From: Polynucleobacter bastaniensis
GTDB taxonomy: Bacteria; Pseudomonadota; Gammaproteobacteria; Burkholderiales; Burkholderiaceae
Assembly: GCF_018882205.1 (NCBI RefSeq)
Contig: NZ_JACVOU010000001.1
Span: 62,001 to 126,000, forward strand
DNA length: 64,000 nt
Reading direction: 5' to 3'
Shown here: in pieces, positions 50,939-58,879 of the stretch
Position numbering within the stretch: the stretch's first letter is position 1
How the letters are laid out: every line of letters starts with the position of its first letter
Translations under genes and position numbers: made by a program
Notes under the pieces: model-generated
What the model was told of the DNA's origin: nothing
Database searches by the model: none
Seen by the model: only the letters and a program-made list of their open reading frames with translations

Positions 50939-51717
50939 TCTCTATCTCCATTCACAGCAAGCTCTCGCCGATATTTCATTAGCCCATTAATGAACCAAAA
51001 TAAAAATCCAGTCAATGCCAAAGCAAACCACTGGAATGCATAAGCATAATGGCGATCGACTCCGTTTGTTGGGGAGGGCCAATTTCTAAGTAAACCATCC
51101 TCTGTCGAAGATCTGGACTCTCGAACAATGAATGGCAGTTGCTTCCATTCATGACCTTGAGCCTCAAGACCTAAATCAAAATTTTGCTCAATCCGAGGAC
51201 TCACTTTCGTAGAGTCTTTCTTTCCTAACTCATAAACCCTTCCAGGATGAGGGAAAGCAATTCCCTCAATAGTCACCACTTCATCCGCTGTTTTTATTGG
51301 GGGTAACTCAATACGATTTTCATTATTACGAGGAGCCCAACCCCGATTAACCCAAAGCACCAGCTCTTGGCCATTCAATTTCAGGGGCATCATCACATAA
51401 AAGCCGGATTGTCCTGCAGCACCAGTACCTCCCTCGGGAATGGGGCGAGGACGGTTATCCAGCCAAATTGCCTCATCTTGAATAAAACGTCCACGGGCTA
51501 AAATTCGGCGCTCTGTAGCCTGCTCTAGGGTCAAGCTATTGGTATTGGCATTCAGAACAGGCATTTGCAGTCTTGCACTTAAAGACTCGCCCAAGCGAAT
51601 CTTTTGCTCTGCTCGATTTAGCTGCCAAACACCAGCGCCGCAGCCAACTACAATCACCACAAGAGCTGATAATGTAGCAACTAGACGACTAGTAATTAAG
51701 CTAGAAAAAATATTCAC
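50935..51717 (-). CDS. SURF1 family cytochrome oxidase assembly protein
   Basis: Membrane protein that helps insert heme A into subunit I. The 260 residues have the SURF1 plan: N-terminal helix (about 10-30, LVATLSALVVIVVGCGAGVW followed by QLNRAEQK), periplasmic loop with WLDNRPRP, YVMMPLKLNGQELVLWVNRG and WAPR, and a C-terminal helix after HYAYAFQWFALALTGFLFW. Four-base overlap with the next gene. Divergent from the DUF2909 gene, 14 bases apart. Confidence 0.93.
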   Translation of the reverse strand: MNIFSSLITSRLVATLSALVVIVVGCGAGVWQLNRAEQKIRLGESLSARLQMPVLNANTNSLTLEQATERRILARGRFIQDEAIWLDNRPRPIPEGGTGAAGQSGFYVMMPLKLNGQELVLWVNRGWAPRNNENRIELPPIKTADEVVTIEGIAFPHPGRVYELGKKDSTKVSPRIEQNFDLGLEAQGHEWKQLPFIVRESRSSTEDGLLRNWPSPTNGVDRHYAYAFQWFALALTGFLFWFINGLMKYRRELAVNGDRE

Positions 51718-51731
51718 AAGGGTACTTTGAA

Positions 51732-51944
51732 ATGAAATGGGTTATTCCAGTTGCGCTACTAATCATTGTTGGGAGCTTAGGCTCAGCACTCTATTTCATG
51801 ATGAAAGACAAGGGTCGTAGTTCAAGAATGGTTCAGTCACTTATGTTACGTATTGGACTGTCAATCGTACTCTTCTTAGGAATTCTGATTGCCCACTACT
51901 TTGGCTATATCGAAGCTACCGGCGTTCGAGTGGGAACAAACTAA
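51732..51944 (+). CDS. DUF2909 family twin-transmembrane protein
   Basis: 70-residue inner-membrane protein with two helices (about 3-22, WVIPVALLIIVGSLGSALYF, and 42-62, LSIVLFLGILIAHYFGYI), joined by a basic loop. It is the only plus-strand gene inside the cytochrome oxidase locus, as in other Burkholderiaceae, where it lies opposite SURF1 and ctaE. Role unknown. Confidence 0.88.
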   Translation: MKWVIPVALLIIVGSLGSALYFMMKDKGRSSRMVQSLMLRIGLSIVLFLGILIAHYFGYIEATGVRVGTN

Positions 51945-51974
51945 GCGCCCTCCATAAAAATAAGGACTCAAAAC

Positions 51975-52003
51975 AAATCGGGGCTCAACGCCCCGATTTT
52001 TAT
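51975..52003. terminator. Intrinsic terminator between the DUF2909 gene and ctaE
   Basis: Perfect 10-bp stem AAATCGGGGC (51975-51984) with GCCCCGATTT (51990-51999), followed by TTTATTT on the plus strand. It ends the DUF2909 transcript and, being largely symmetric, may also stop or attenuate the ctaC-ctaE transcript on the minus strand. Confidence 0.87.
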
Positions 52004-52007
52004 TTCC

Positions 52008-52880
52008 CTACATCCAGTAAACAGCGATGTACAGACCAAGCCAAACGACGTCAACAAAGTGCCAATACCAAGCGGCACCCTCAAACGCAAAATGATTTTC
52101 AGCAGTAAAGTCGCCGCGGATCATACGACGAAGAACAATCGCCAACATCAAGCCGCCAAGGAATACGTGGAAGCCATGGAAACCAGTCAACATAAAGAAG
52201 GTTGAGCCATAAACGCCTGAAGTTAGCTTCAAGTTCAAGGCATGATATGCATGGTAGTACTCATACATCTGAAAGCCCAAGAAGATCATGCCAAGGCCAA
52301 CGGTAGCAGCCAAGCCGTTGATCGCTTTCTTCATGTGGTTTTCACGCAGCGCATGATGAGCATAAGTTACGGTCACACCAGAAGACAAGAGCAATAGAGT
52401 ATTAATGGTTGGAATAGGCCATGGACCCATAGTCGTAAATTTCTCTACTAAACCAGCAGGACCATCATTAGGCCAAACAGCCTGGAAATTCGGCCAAAGT
52501 AATTTGCTTTCCACATCACCCATCCATGGCATCGCAATATTGCGCGCGTAGAACAATGCAGAAAAGAAAGCGGCAAAGAACATGATCTCGGAGAAGATGA
52601 ACCAGGCCATAGACCAACGATAAGAAATATCGACGTTCACGCCATTCTTACCGGAGTTGGATTCGGCAATAGTGTCTCCAAACCAGTTGTAGAGAACAAA
52701 CAAAACCCAGAGTACGCCTACCGCAGTAACCGGGCCGCCCCAAGCAGCGTGGTTTACCCAACCAGACATACCAGCAGTGAAGGCGAGTAAACCCAGAGCA
52801 GCTGCAGCCGGATGACCTGATAGTCCAGGAACGAAATAGTAAGGGGTTGAATTGGATGACATCTGATTCTCTCTATTCAA
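52008..52880 (-). CDS. ctaE: Cytochrome c oxidase subunit III
   Basis: Seven-helix core subunit of the aa3-type oxidase. The 290 residues show the family segments YFVPGLSGHPAAAALGLLAF, WFIFSEIMFFAAFFSALFYA, SSGVTVTYAHHALRENHMKK, GFHGFHVFLGGLMLAIVL and the C-terminal GAAWYWHFVDVVWLGLYIAV. Preceded on the minus strand by the DUF2970 gene (11 bases). Confidence 0.97.
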   Translation of the reverse strand: MNRENQMSSNSTPYYFVPGLSGHPAAAALGLLAFTAGMSGWVNHAAWGGPVTAVGVLWVLFVLYNWFGDTIAESNSGKNGVNVDISYRWSMAWFIFSEIMFFAAFFSALFYARNIAMPWMGDVESKLLWPNFQAVWPNDGPAGLVEKFTTMGPWPIPTINTLLLLSSGVTVTYAHHALRENHMKKAINGLAATVGLGMIFLGFQMYEYYHAYHALNLKLTSGVYGSTFFMLTGFHGFHVFLGGLMLAIVLRRMIRGDFTAENHFAFEGAAWYWHFVDVVWLGLYIAVYWM

Positions 52881-52891
52881 TCAAAAAATAA

Positions 52892-53086
52892 TCAATGGGA
52901 CACAACTGCTTTAACTATCAAAAGGAGTATGGCCATAAAAATCAAGGCGCCTAAAACTCCCGCAATAACAATGTGGACAAAACTTAATGAAGCTACATCT
53001 TCCTGCAAGCCTGATTTTTTACGCACTCCAAAAAAGGCCCACAGCACCGCGATCATAGATTGCATAAATGAACTTTTCTTACTCAT
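52892..53086 (-). CDS. DUF2970 family small membrane protein
   Basis: 64 residues; an N-terminal amphipathic part (FMQSMIAVLWAFFGVRKKSG) and a single C-terminal helix (VIAGVLGALIFMAILLLIV). Found between ctaG and ctaE in betaproteobacteria. It overlaps ctaG by four bases. Function unknown, probably oxidase assembly. Confidence 0.9.
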   Translation of the reverse strand: MSKKSSFMQSMIAVLWAFFGVRKKSGLQEDVASLSFVHIVIAGVLGALIFMAILLLIVKAVVSH

Positions 53087-53676
53087 GTTGCTGATTTTGA
53101 TTTAGGTGTTGTTGAGCCAGCTGGCTGCTGGCCAACCCCCAATTCAAAGAAGGTATATGACAAGGTAATAGTTTTGACATCAGCAGGTAGGCCTGCATCA
53201 ATGACAAATACCACCGGCATCTTCTTCATCTCATGCGCAGTCATAGTTTGCTGCTGAAAACAAAAACACTCTAATTTAGTAAAGAACTCCATAGCACTTT
53301 TTGGCGCATAACTTGGAATAGCTTGAGCTTCAACAGGGCGGTTTAAATTATTGGTGACCTCGTAAACGATCTCCGTCATTTCGCCTGGATGTACTTCCAA
53401 GTAGTTCTTCACAGGGCGAAACGTAAAAGGACCGCGGCTATTAGAGTCAAACTCAATAGTCACCTTACGAGAATAGTCGACCTGAGTATTACCAACCTTA
53501 TTTGCACTGTAGGCACGGATACCATAGTCGTTCTTGCTGGTGACCACATTAATACCAGTCACCTCACACAAGGCTTTATACATTGGCACTAGTGCATAAC
53601 CAAAACCAAACATCATGACTGAAGCTATTAATAACTTCAGCAAGATTTGGCGGTTAAGGGAGGCAATAGCAGACAT
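53083..53676 (-). CDS. ctaG: Cytochrome c oxidase assembly protein CtaG/Cox11
   Basis: Inserts copper into the CuB site of subunit I. The 197 residues have one N-terminal helix (LLKLLIASVMMFGFGYALVP) and an immunoglobulin-like periplasmic domain with the copper-binding FTKLECFCFQQQTM (CFC) and the DAGLPADVKTITLSYTFFEL strand. Overlaps the DUF2970 gene by four bases. Confidence 0.95.
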   Translation of the reverse strand: MSAIASLNRQILLKLLIASVMMFGFGYALVPMYKALCEVTGINVVTSKNDYGIRAYSANKVGNTQVDYSRKVTIEFDSNSRGPFTFRPVKNYLEVHPGEMTEIVYEVTNNLNRPVEAQAIPSYAPKSAMEFFTKLECFCFQQQTMTAHEMKKMPVVFVIDAGLPADVKTITLSYTFFELGVGQQPAGSTTPKSKSAT

Positions 53677-53692
53677 GAGTATTCAAAGGGTT

Positions 53693-53824
53693 TTAACCCA
53701 ATAAGCCTCGTTTAATCAGGATGCCCAGAAAGAACACTAGAGCAACAGTTAAAAGAATAAAGCCCAATCTGCGATTACTGGCAGATTGGGATTTGTGCGT
53801 CGCTACTTTAGATTCCTGCAGCAT
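53693..53824 (-). CDS. Cytochrome oxidase small assembly protein (43 residues)
   Basis: A short gene in the gap between ctaD and ctaG. The product starts MLQESKVATHKSQSASNRRL and has one hydrophobic helix (GFILLTVALVFFLGILI) ending in KRGLLG. ATG 53824 lies inside the ctaD end in another frame (17-base overlap), so translation is likely coupled. The location, size and single helix fit the small membrane protein annotated in Burkholderiaceae oxidase loci. Confidence 0.85.
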   Translation of the reverse strand: MLQESKVATHKSQSASNRRLGFILLTVALVFFLGILIKRGLLG

Positions 53825-55427
53825 TTAGCTCTGCAGTAGTTGGAGGCGTTTCAAATGTATGGTGTGGTGCTGGTGACGGCACTGTCCACTCCAAACCTTT
53901 AGCACCATCCCATGGCTTCATTGAAGCTTTTTCGCCTTTGGCGTTATAGGCCGGCAACACAACAAACACCAAGAAGTAAACCTGAGATAAACCAAATCCG
54001 AGTGCGCCAATGGATGCGATCGTATTAAAGTCAGCAAACTGGGTTGGGTAGTCAGCGTAACGACGTGGCATACCCGCCAAGCCCAGGAAGTGCATTGGGA
54101 AGAAAGTGACATTAAAGAAAATCATGGAAGTCCAGAAGTGGATCTTGCCGCGAGTTTCATTGGCCGTGTAGCCAGTCCACTTTGGACACCAGTAGTAAAA
54201 ACCAGCAAACATCGCAAATAAGGAACCGGCTACCAAAACATAGTGGAAGTGCGCAACAACGTAATAGGTATCTTGCAAGCCAATATCAATTGGCGCCAAT
54301 GCCAAGATCAAGCCAGTAAATCCACCCATAGTAAATACAAATATAAATCCAACTGACCACAACATCGGGGTTTCAAAGGTCATGGAACCTTTCCACATGG
54401 TTGCTACCCAGTTGAAAATCTTTACTCCTGTTGGAACTGCAATCAACATCGTGGCATACATAAAGAACAGCTGGCCAGTTACCGGCATGCCAGTTGCAAA
54501 CATATGGTGAGCCCAAACAATGAATGACAAGATCGCAATGGATGCAGTTGCGTAAACCATGGAGCTATAACCAAACAAAGTTTTTCTAGAGAAGGCGGGA
54601 ATGATTTCGCTCACGATTCCGAATGCTGGAAGAATCATGATGTAAACCTCTGGATGCCCAAAGAACCAGAAAATGTGCTGGAACATAACTGGATCACCGC
54701 CACCAGCTGCATTGAAGAAAGAAGTGCCGAAGTGACGATCTGTCAAAACCATAGTGATCGCACCTGCCAGTACTGGCATAACGGCGATCAACAAGTATGC
54801 AGTGATCAACCATGTCCAACAGAACATAGGCATCTTCATCAAAGTCAAGCCAGGAGCGCGCATGTTCAAAATGGTCACGATGATGTTAATCGAACCCATG
54901 ATTGAAGAAGCACCCAATAAGTGGAGTGCAAAGATGGCCATATCTAAACCTGGGCCCATCTGTGATGTCAGTGGAGCATATAAAGTCCAACCACCAGCAG
55001 GGGCACCACCAGGAGCTAAGAATGAACCAAACAATAAACAAGCAGCCACTGGCAAAATCCAGAAGCTAAAGTTATTCATGCGAGCAAAAGCCATATCGGA
55101 TGCGCCGATTTGCAAAGGAATCATCCAGTTTGCAAAGCCAACGAAGGCCGGCATGATGGCGCCGAACACCATTACCAAACCGTGCATAGTGGTTAACTGG
55201 TTAAAGAACTCCGGGCGCAAAAATTGCAAACCTGGTTGGAACAACTCCAAACGAATACCAAGTGCCATCACACCACCAGCCAGTAAGCTGATAAACGAGA
55301 AGATCAGATACATCGTGCCGATATCTTTGTGGTTAGTTGCAAACAACCAACGGCGCCAGCCATGTGGCGTATGGTCATCATGCGCATGGTCGTGTGCGTG
55401 ATCGTGGGTAGTTGAAATAGTGCTCAT
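53808..55427 (-). CDS. ctaD: Cytochrome c oxidase subunit I
   Basis: Catalytic subunit of the aa3-type oxidase. The 539 residues carry 12 helices; heme a ligand His in TTMHGLVMVFGAIMPAFVGF; the CuB histidine and cross-linked Tyr in FWFFGHPEVYIMILPAFGI; the CuB histidine pair in VWAHHMFATGMP; the K-channel and D-channel type segments; and heme a3/a histidines in YYVVAHFHYVLVAGSLFAMF. A histidine-rich N-terminus (HDHAHDHAHDDH) precedes the fold. Follows ctaC on the minus strand. Confidence 0.98.
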   Translation of the reverse strand: MSTISTTHDHAHDHAHDDHTPHGWRRWLFATNHKDIGTMYLIFSFISLLAGGVMALGIRLELFQPGLQFLRPEFFNQLTTMHGLVMVFGAIMPAFVGFANWMIPLQIGASDMAFARMNNFSFWILPVAACLLFGSFLAPGGAPAGGWTLYAPLTSQMGPGLDMAIFALHLLGASSIMGSINIIVTILNMRAPGLTLMKMPMFCWTWLITAYLLIAVMPVLAGAITMVLTDRHFGTSFFNAAGGGDPVMFQHIFWFFGHPEVYIMILPAFGIVSEIIPAFSRKTLFGYSSMVYATASIAILSFIVWAHHMFATGMPVTGQLFFMYATMLIAVPTGVKIFNWVATMWKGSMTFETPMLWSVGFIFVFTMGGFTGLILALAPIDIGLQDTYYVVAHFHYVLVAGSLFAMFAGFYYWCPKWTGYTANETRGKIHFWTSMIFFNVTFFPMHFLGLAGMPRRYADYPTQFADFNTIASIGALGFGLSQVYFLVFVVLPAYNAKGEKASMKPWDGAKGLEWTVPSPAPHHTFETPPTTAELNAAGI

Positions 55428-55470
55428 GGATTACTCCGGTTTAGTTTGATCTGTATAAATTCTTAAAAAA

Positions 55471-56628
55471 TTACTTGCCAGCTCGCGCAGAGACAATATC
55501 TTGGGTCTGAATTACTTCGCCCGTTTTATTACCCCATGCATTACGGGTATAGGTCATTACTGCAGCAATATCGCCATCAGAAATCACGCCAGCCCACTTT
55601 GGCATTGCGCCCTTACCATTAATAAGAATGTTATATTGAGCTGCTTTTGGTCCAAGCACCATCTTGCTGCCATCTAGTGCTGGGAAGGCGCCAGCGCCTT
55701 TGCCGTTTGGCTGATGACATGCTGCGCAGTTAGATGCGTAAACCTTGGCGCCACGCTCTTTCTGCTCATCCATGGTGTACACCTTTGATGGGTCATCAGA
55801 TGTTGCGCCCATTTCTTTTTTCTTCTCATCTACCCACTTGGTGTAATCCTCTTGGGAAACGACCCTCACTACGATCGGCATAAAAGCATGCTGTGCGCCA
55901 CATAGCTCTGAACATTGACCACGGTAAGTACCGATTTTTTCTGCACGGAACCAAGTGTCACGAACAAAACCAGGGATAGCATCCTGCTTCACGCCAAATG
56001 CTGGAACCGCCCACGCATGGATCACATCATTTGCAGTAGTAATAATGCGAATCTTTTTGCCAACTGGCACTACCATCTCATTGTCCACTTCCATCAAATA
56101 CGTATTTGATTTTGGCGCAAGATTGTTGATAGATTCACGGGAAGTAGCCAAGGTAGACAAGAAACTAATTCCTTCGCCCTCGCCTTTGATGTAGTCGTAA
56201 CCCCACTTCCACTGATAACCAGTAGTCTTAATAGTGACATCAGAATTGGTAGTGTCTTTCATTGCTACGACTGTCTTAGTTGCCGGCAATGCCATACCAA
56301 TAACAATAATCAAAGGAATGATTGTCCAAATAATTTCAACAGTAGTGCTTTCGTGGAAAGAAGCAGACTTAGCACCCAGAGATTTACGGTGCTTCAAGAT
56401 GGAATAAAACATCACGCCAAATACGCCTACAAAAATGAGCGCGCAGATGACCAACATCATCCAATGCAACCAATGAATCTCTGCCATGATTTTTGTGGCT
56501 GGGGCAGTGAAATTCAGCTGATTTACTGCTGGACCACCCTGCATATCTTCAGCCGCACGTGCAAATGCAGTGCCAAAAGCTGCTACCAAATAGAGCGGTG
56601 CCCTAGTGACTTTTCCAAATAAATTCAT
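55471..56628 (-). CDS. ctaC: Cytochrome c oxidase subunit II with fused cytochrome c domain
   Basis: CuA-bearing subunit. The 385-residue precursor has a signal-like N-terminus, two membrane helices (about 50-70 and 92-112; EIIWTIIPLIIVIGMALPAT), the CuA domain with the motif CSELCGAQHAFMPI, and a C-terminal cytochrome c domain (about 285-375) with CAACHQPNGKGAG. Such c-type fusions are common in betaproteobacterial aa3 oxidases. First gene of the oxidase operon, preceded by a clear promoter. Confidence 0.97.
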   Translation of the reverse strand: MNLFGKVTRAPLYLVAAFGTAFARAAEDMQGGPAVNQLNFTAPATKIMAEIHWLHWMMLVICALIFVGVFGVMFYSILKHRKSLGAKSASFHESTTVEIIWTIIPLIIVIGMALPATKTVVAMKDTTNSDVTIKTTGYQWKWGYDYIKGEGEGISFLSTLATSRESINNLAPKSNTYLMEVDNEMVVPVGKKIRIITTANDVIHAWAVPAFGVKQDAIPGFVRDTWFRAEKIGTYRGQCSELCGAQHAFMPIVVRVVSQEDYTKWVDEKKKEMGATSDDPSKVYTMDEQKERGAKVYASNCAACHQPNGKGAGAFPALDGSKMVLGPKAAQYNILINGKGAMPKWAGVISDGDIAAVMTYTRNAWGNKTGEVIQTQDIVSARAGK

Positions 56629-56718
56629 CTTATTCTCTGTTTATTGTCATGAGCTTCTGTATAAAAACACCCTCAGAAAGCCCAAAAAAAACGGTATCAA
56701 GCAATTCAACTAGACGTA

Positions 56719-56747
56719 ATTATAGGGTTAATTGGGCTCAAGAACAA
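56719..56747 (-). promoter_or_regulatory. Sigma-70 type promoter of the ctaC operon
   Basis: On the minus strand TTGTTC (56742-56747) and a perfect TATAAT (56719-56724) are separated by 17 bases. The predicted transcript starts near 56712, leaving a leader of about 83 bases before the ctaC ATG. Confidence 0.7.
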
Positions 56748-56809
56748 ACAGGGTCTACTATGCCTCGCTCAATCTTGGTAATGGTTTAAAAGATAGTGAA
56801 CACTTACAC

Positions 56810-57613
56810 TTAAGCAGGATCATTCCTAGTCTTGCGCCCTATTTGATTTAAACCAATATAAGCGACATCATCTTGCGCCTTGGCGAGGTTCTTACCCAAA
56901 GCCCAGGCGTGCCCATAAACCACCTCTAAGGTCAGTTTTTGAGGTAATTGAGTAGCTATGGTGCTATTTTGATAGTCGGAACCAAGCAAATTGAGTGCTC
57001 TTGCGTCTGACAGAAGGACGCTGTCAGAGTCATAGTCCAAACCCAAAAACTCCATATCCATTACTGGGTCAGAAAAACGCTCGCCCAGCAAAGCATCTCC
57101 CATATCGTGCATATCCCAAGGGCTAGCTAAGTTTTGAATGGGTAATTCTTGCGCCAAGATTTCAGCTCTGAGCTCTTTGGCAGTATCTGGACCCAGATAG
57201 CTAAATATGAGTAGCCCACCTTCTTTGAGTACTCGGCGGCACTCCTGCAAAAAATGCTTAGGGTCGGCTAAATCCTGAATCAAGAGAACGCTCACTACTA
57301 AATCTACAGAATTACTAGGAAGGTTAATGTGGCCTGTTTTCTTGTAGTTATCTAGGGAAATGAGGGATGCCGATTTCATCCTTGAATTCCAAAAACGAGT
57401 CGCCCTCAATTTAAATAAATTAAAACCCGATAGCTCGCATTCTGGCGCACTGTGAAAACGAATTCCTGGAAAGCGTTTTGTCAGAAAAGAACTATGAACT
57501 CCAGGAAAATCTGGAATCAGCAAAATGTCTTTTGGTTCTAATTTCACAATGTCTAATTTTTGCAACATGCGCGTTGCAATTTCATCCTGAAGCCATCTGA
57601 TTGATTGGGTCAT
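56810..57613 (-). CDS. SAM-dependent methyltransferase, BioC-like
   Basis: Class I methyltransferase of the Methyltransf_11 group, 267 residues from ATG 57613. Visible: MTQSIRWLQDEIATRMLQKL, DLVVSVLLIQDLADPKHFLQ (post-motif with ECRRVLKEGGLLIFSYLGPD) and the C-terminal LEVVYGHAWALGKN, which resembles BioC-type proteins. Relatives beside comF are often called BioC (malonyl-ACP O-methyltransferase in biotin synthesis), but the usual SAM-glycine loop is weak here (ILLIPDFPGVHSSFL), so the substrate is open. Starts 23 bases from divergent comF. Confidence 0.75.
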   Translation of the reverse strand: MTQSIRWLQDEIATRMLQKLDIVKLEPKDILLIPDFPGVHSSFLTKRFPGIRFHSAPECELSGFNLFKLRATRFWNSRMKSASLISLDNYKKTGHINLPSNSVDLVVSVLLIQDLADPKHFLQECRRVLKEGGLLIFSYLGPDTAKELRAEILAQELPIQNLASPWDMHDMGDALLGERFSDPVMDMEFLGLDYDSDSVLLSDARALNLLGSDYQNSTIATQLPQKLTLEVVYGHAWALGKNLAKAQDDVAYIGLNQIGRKTRNDPA

Positions 57614-57619
57614 TGACTC

Positions 57620-57627
57620 AGTATACT
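57620..57627. promoter_or_regulatory. Palindromic -10 shared by two divergent genes
   Basis: AGTATACT reads TATACT on both strands. Plus: TTGATT (57601-57606), 15 bases, TATACT. Minus: TTGGAC, 15 bases, TATACT. The expected start sites fall at or within a few bases of the ATG of comF (57637) and of the methyltransferase (57613). The 15-base spacing is shorter than the optimum of 17. Confidence 0.4.
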
Positions 57628-57636
57628 CAGCGACCC

Positions 57637-58389
57637 ATGCGTCCAATAGAGAATATTTTCCAAGCAATTTGTTCTCACCTACTACCGAGCGCGTGTATTG
57701 TTTGCGGCACATTTCAACGATGTGCTCTCTGCCTTGATTGCTTGGTCCAATTGGAATCAGATCAGTTATCTAATTACGAATGTTGTCAGCAATGCGGCCT
57801 TACTCTTGAAGTGAGTGAGCTGACAGAAAAACGCTGCCGAGAGTGCATCACTAATCCACCTTACTTTGATAAAACTCTCTGTCTCGATCGCTATGAGGGT
57901 AGATTGCAATCTGCATTGCATCTGCTTAAATATCAGCGACGTCTTGCTTGTGCTCATGGGCTGGCAGCAGCATGGAATCAACTGATGAGTCCGAGCTTAC
58001 ATAATGTACGAGCAGACTATTTACTACCTGTGCCACTGAGCCTAGAAAAATTGTCTTCTCGCGGCTTTAATCAAAGCTGGGAATTAGCCAGGCGGATTGA
58101 TTGTGACAAGCACATCTATAAAAACCCACACATCTTAAAACGCCATCACCATACCGATCATCAGGCTAAGGAGAATCGCGCTAATCGTCAAATTGCTATT
58201 CAAAATATGTTCCATATCAACCCTCAGTTTCAAGGGCAACTAGAATCTGCTTCAGTCATTGTGTTTGACGATGTCATGACTAGTGGTGCAACCTTAAATG
58301 AAATCGCTCGCGTATTAAAGGACAATGGGGCATCTCATGTTATTAATTGGGTTCTTTTACGAACGCTGTACACAGTCACCCGAAGTTAA
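57637..58389 (+). CDS. comF: ComF family phosphoribosyltransferase-like protein
   Basis: Relative of the competence protein ComF/GntX, involved in natural DNA uptake in several bacteria. The 250 residues have N-terminal zinc-binding cysteines (CIVCGTFQRCALCLDCL, CCQCGLTLE, CREC) and a C-terminal type I PRTase domain with VIVFDDVMTSGATLNEIARV. ATG 57637 fits the family better than TTG 57601. No other competence gene is nearby. trmL starts 15 bases downstream. Confidence 0.93.
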   Translation: MRPIENIFQAICSHLLPSACIVCGTFQRCALCLDCLVQLESDQLSNYECCQQCGLTLEVSELTEKRCRECITNPPYFDKTLCLDRYEGRLQSALHLLKYQRRLACAHGLAAAWNQLMSPSLHNVRADYLLPVPLSLEKLSSRGFNQSWELARRIDCDKHIYKNPHILKRHHHTDHQAKENRANRQIAIQNMFHINPQFQGQLESASVIVFDDVMTSGATLNEIARVLKDNGASHVINWVLLRTLYTVTRS

Positions 58390-58404
58390 TGCAAAGATCA
58401 ACAC

Positions 58405-58875
58405 ATGTTTAATATCGTTTTATTCGAACCAGAAATTCCACCCAACACGGGCAATATCATTCGCCTGTGCGCAAACACGGGTGCAAAGCTTCATCTCATC
58501 GAGCCGCTTGGCTTCCCCATGGAGGATGCCAAACTGCGCAGGGCTGGCCTAGACTATCACGAGTTCGCTAAAGTAAAAGTTCATCAAAACTGGGCGCAAT
58601 TTTTGGCTAATGCACAACCTCAGCCTGAGCGTCTTTTTGCCTTGACCACAAAAGGGTCTGGCAAGTTTCATGCTGGCAAATATTTACCCGAAGATTATTT
58701 TGTTTTTGGTTCAGAAACTAAAGGCATCACCGAAGAAGTGAGAAGCTCAATTCCGATCCCCAACCAAATGCGCTTAGCAATGCAAGATAGCAGTCGCAGC
58801 TTAAATCTCTCGAATACGGTGGCGATTGTAGTTTATGAAGCTTGGCGCCAAAACGGTTTACTCGGCGGAAGTTAA
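58405..58875 (+). CDS. trmL: tRNA (cytidine/uridine-34 2'-O)-methyltransferase TrmL
   Basis: SPOUT enzyme that methylates the wobble base of tRNA-Leu isoacceptors. The 156 residues have NIVLFEPEIPPNTGNIIRLC, LIEPLGFPMEDAKLRRAGLD, VFGSETKGI and MRLAMQDSSRSLNLSNTVAI, the full set of TrmL motifs (the knot). Convergent with gpsA, 4 bases apart. Confidence 0.96.
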   Translation: MFNIVLFEPEIPPNTGNIIRLCANTGAKLHLIEPLGFPMEDAKLRRAGLDYHEFAKVKVHQNWAQFLANAQPQPERLFALTTKGSGKFHAGKYLPEDYFVFGSETKGITEEVRSSIPIPNQMRLAMQDSSRSLNLSNTVAIVVYEAWRQNGLLGGS

Positions 58876-58879
58876 GTAC

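Noticed and set aside
54754-55401. A 215-residue open frame opposite ctaD.
   Set aside because: It is the antisense shadow of the conserved subunit I gene, and the translation lacks family motifs.
55471-56628. Cytochrome c domain on subunit II as an odd fusion.
   Set aside because: This form is widespread in betaproteobacterial oxidases.
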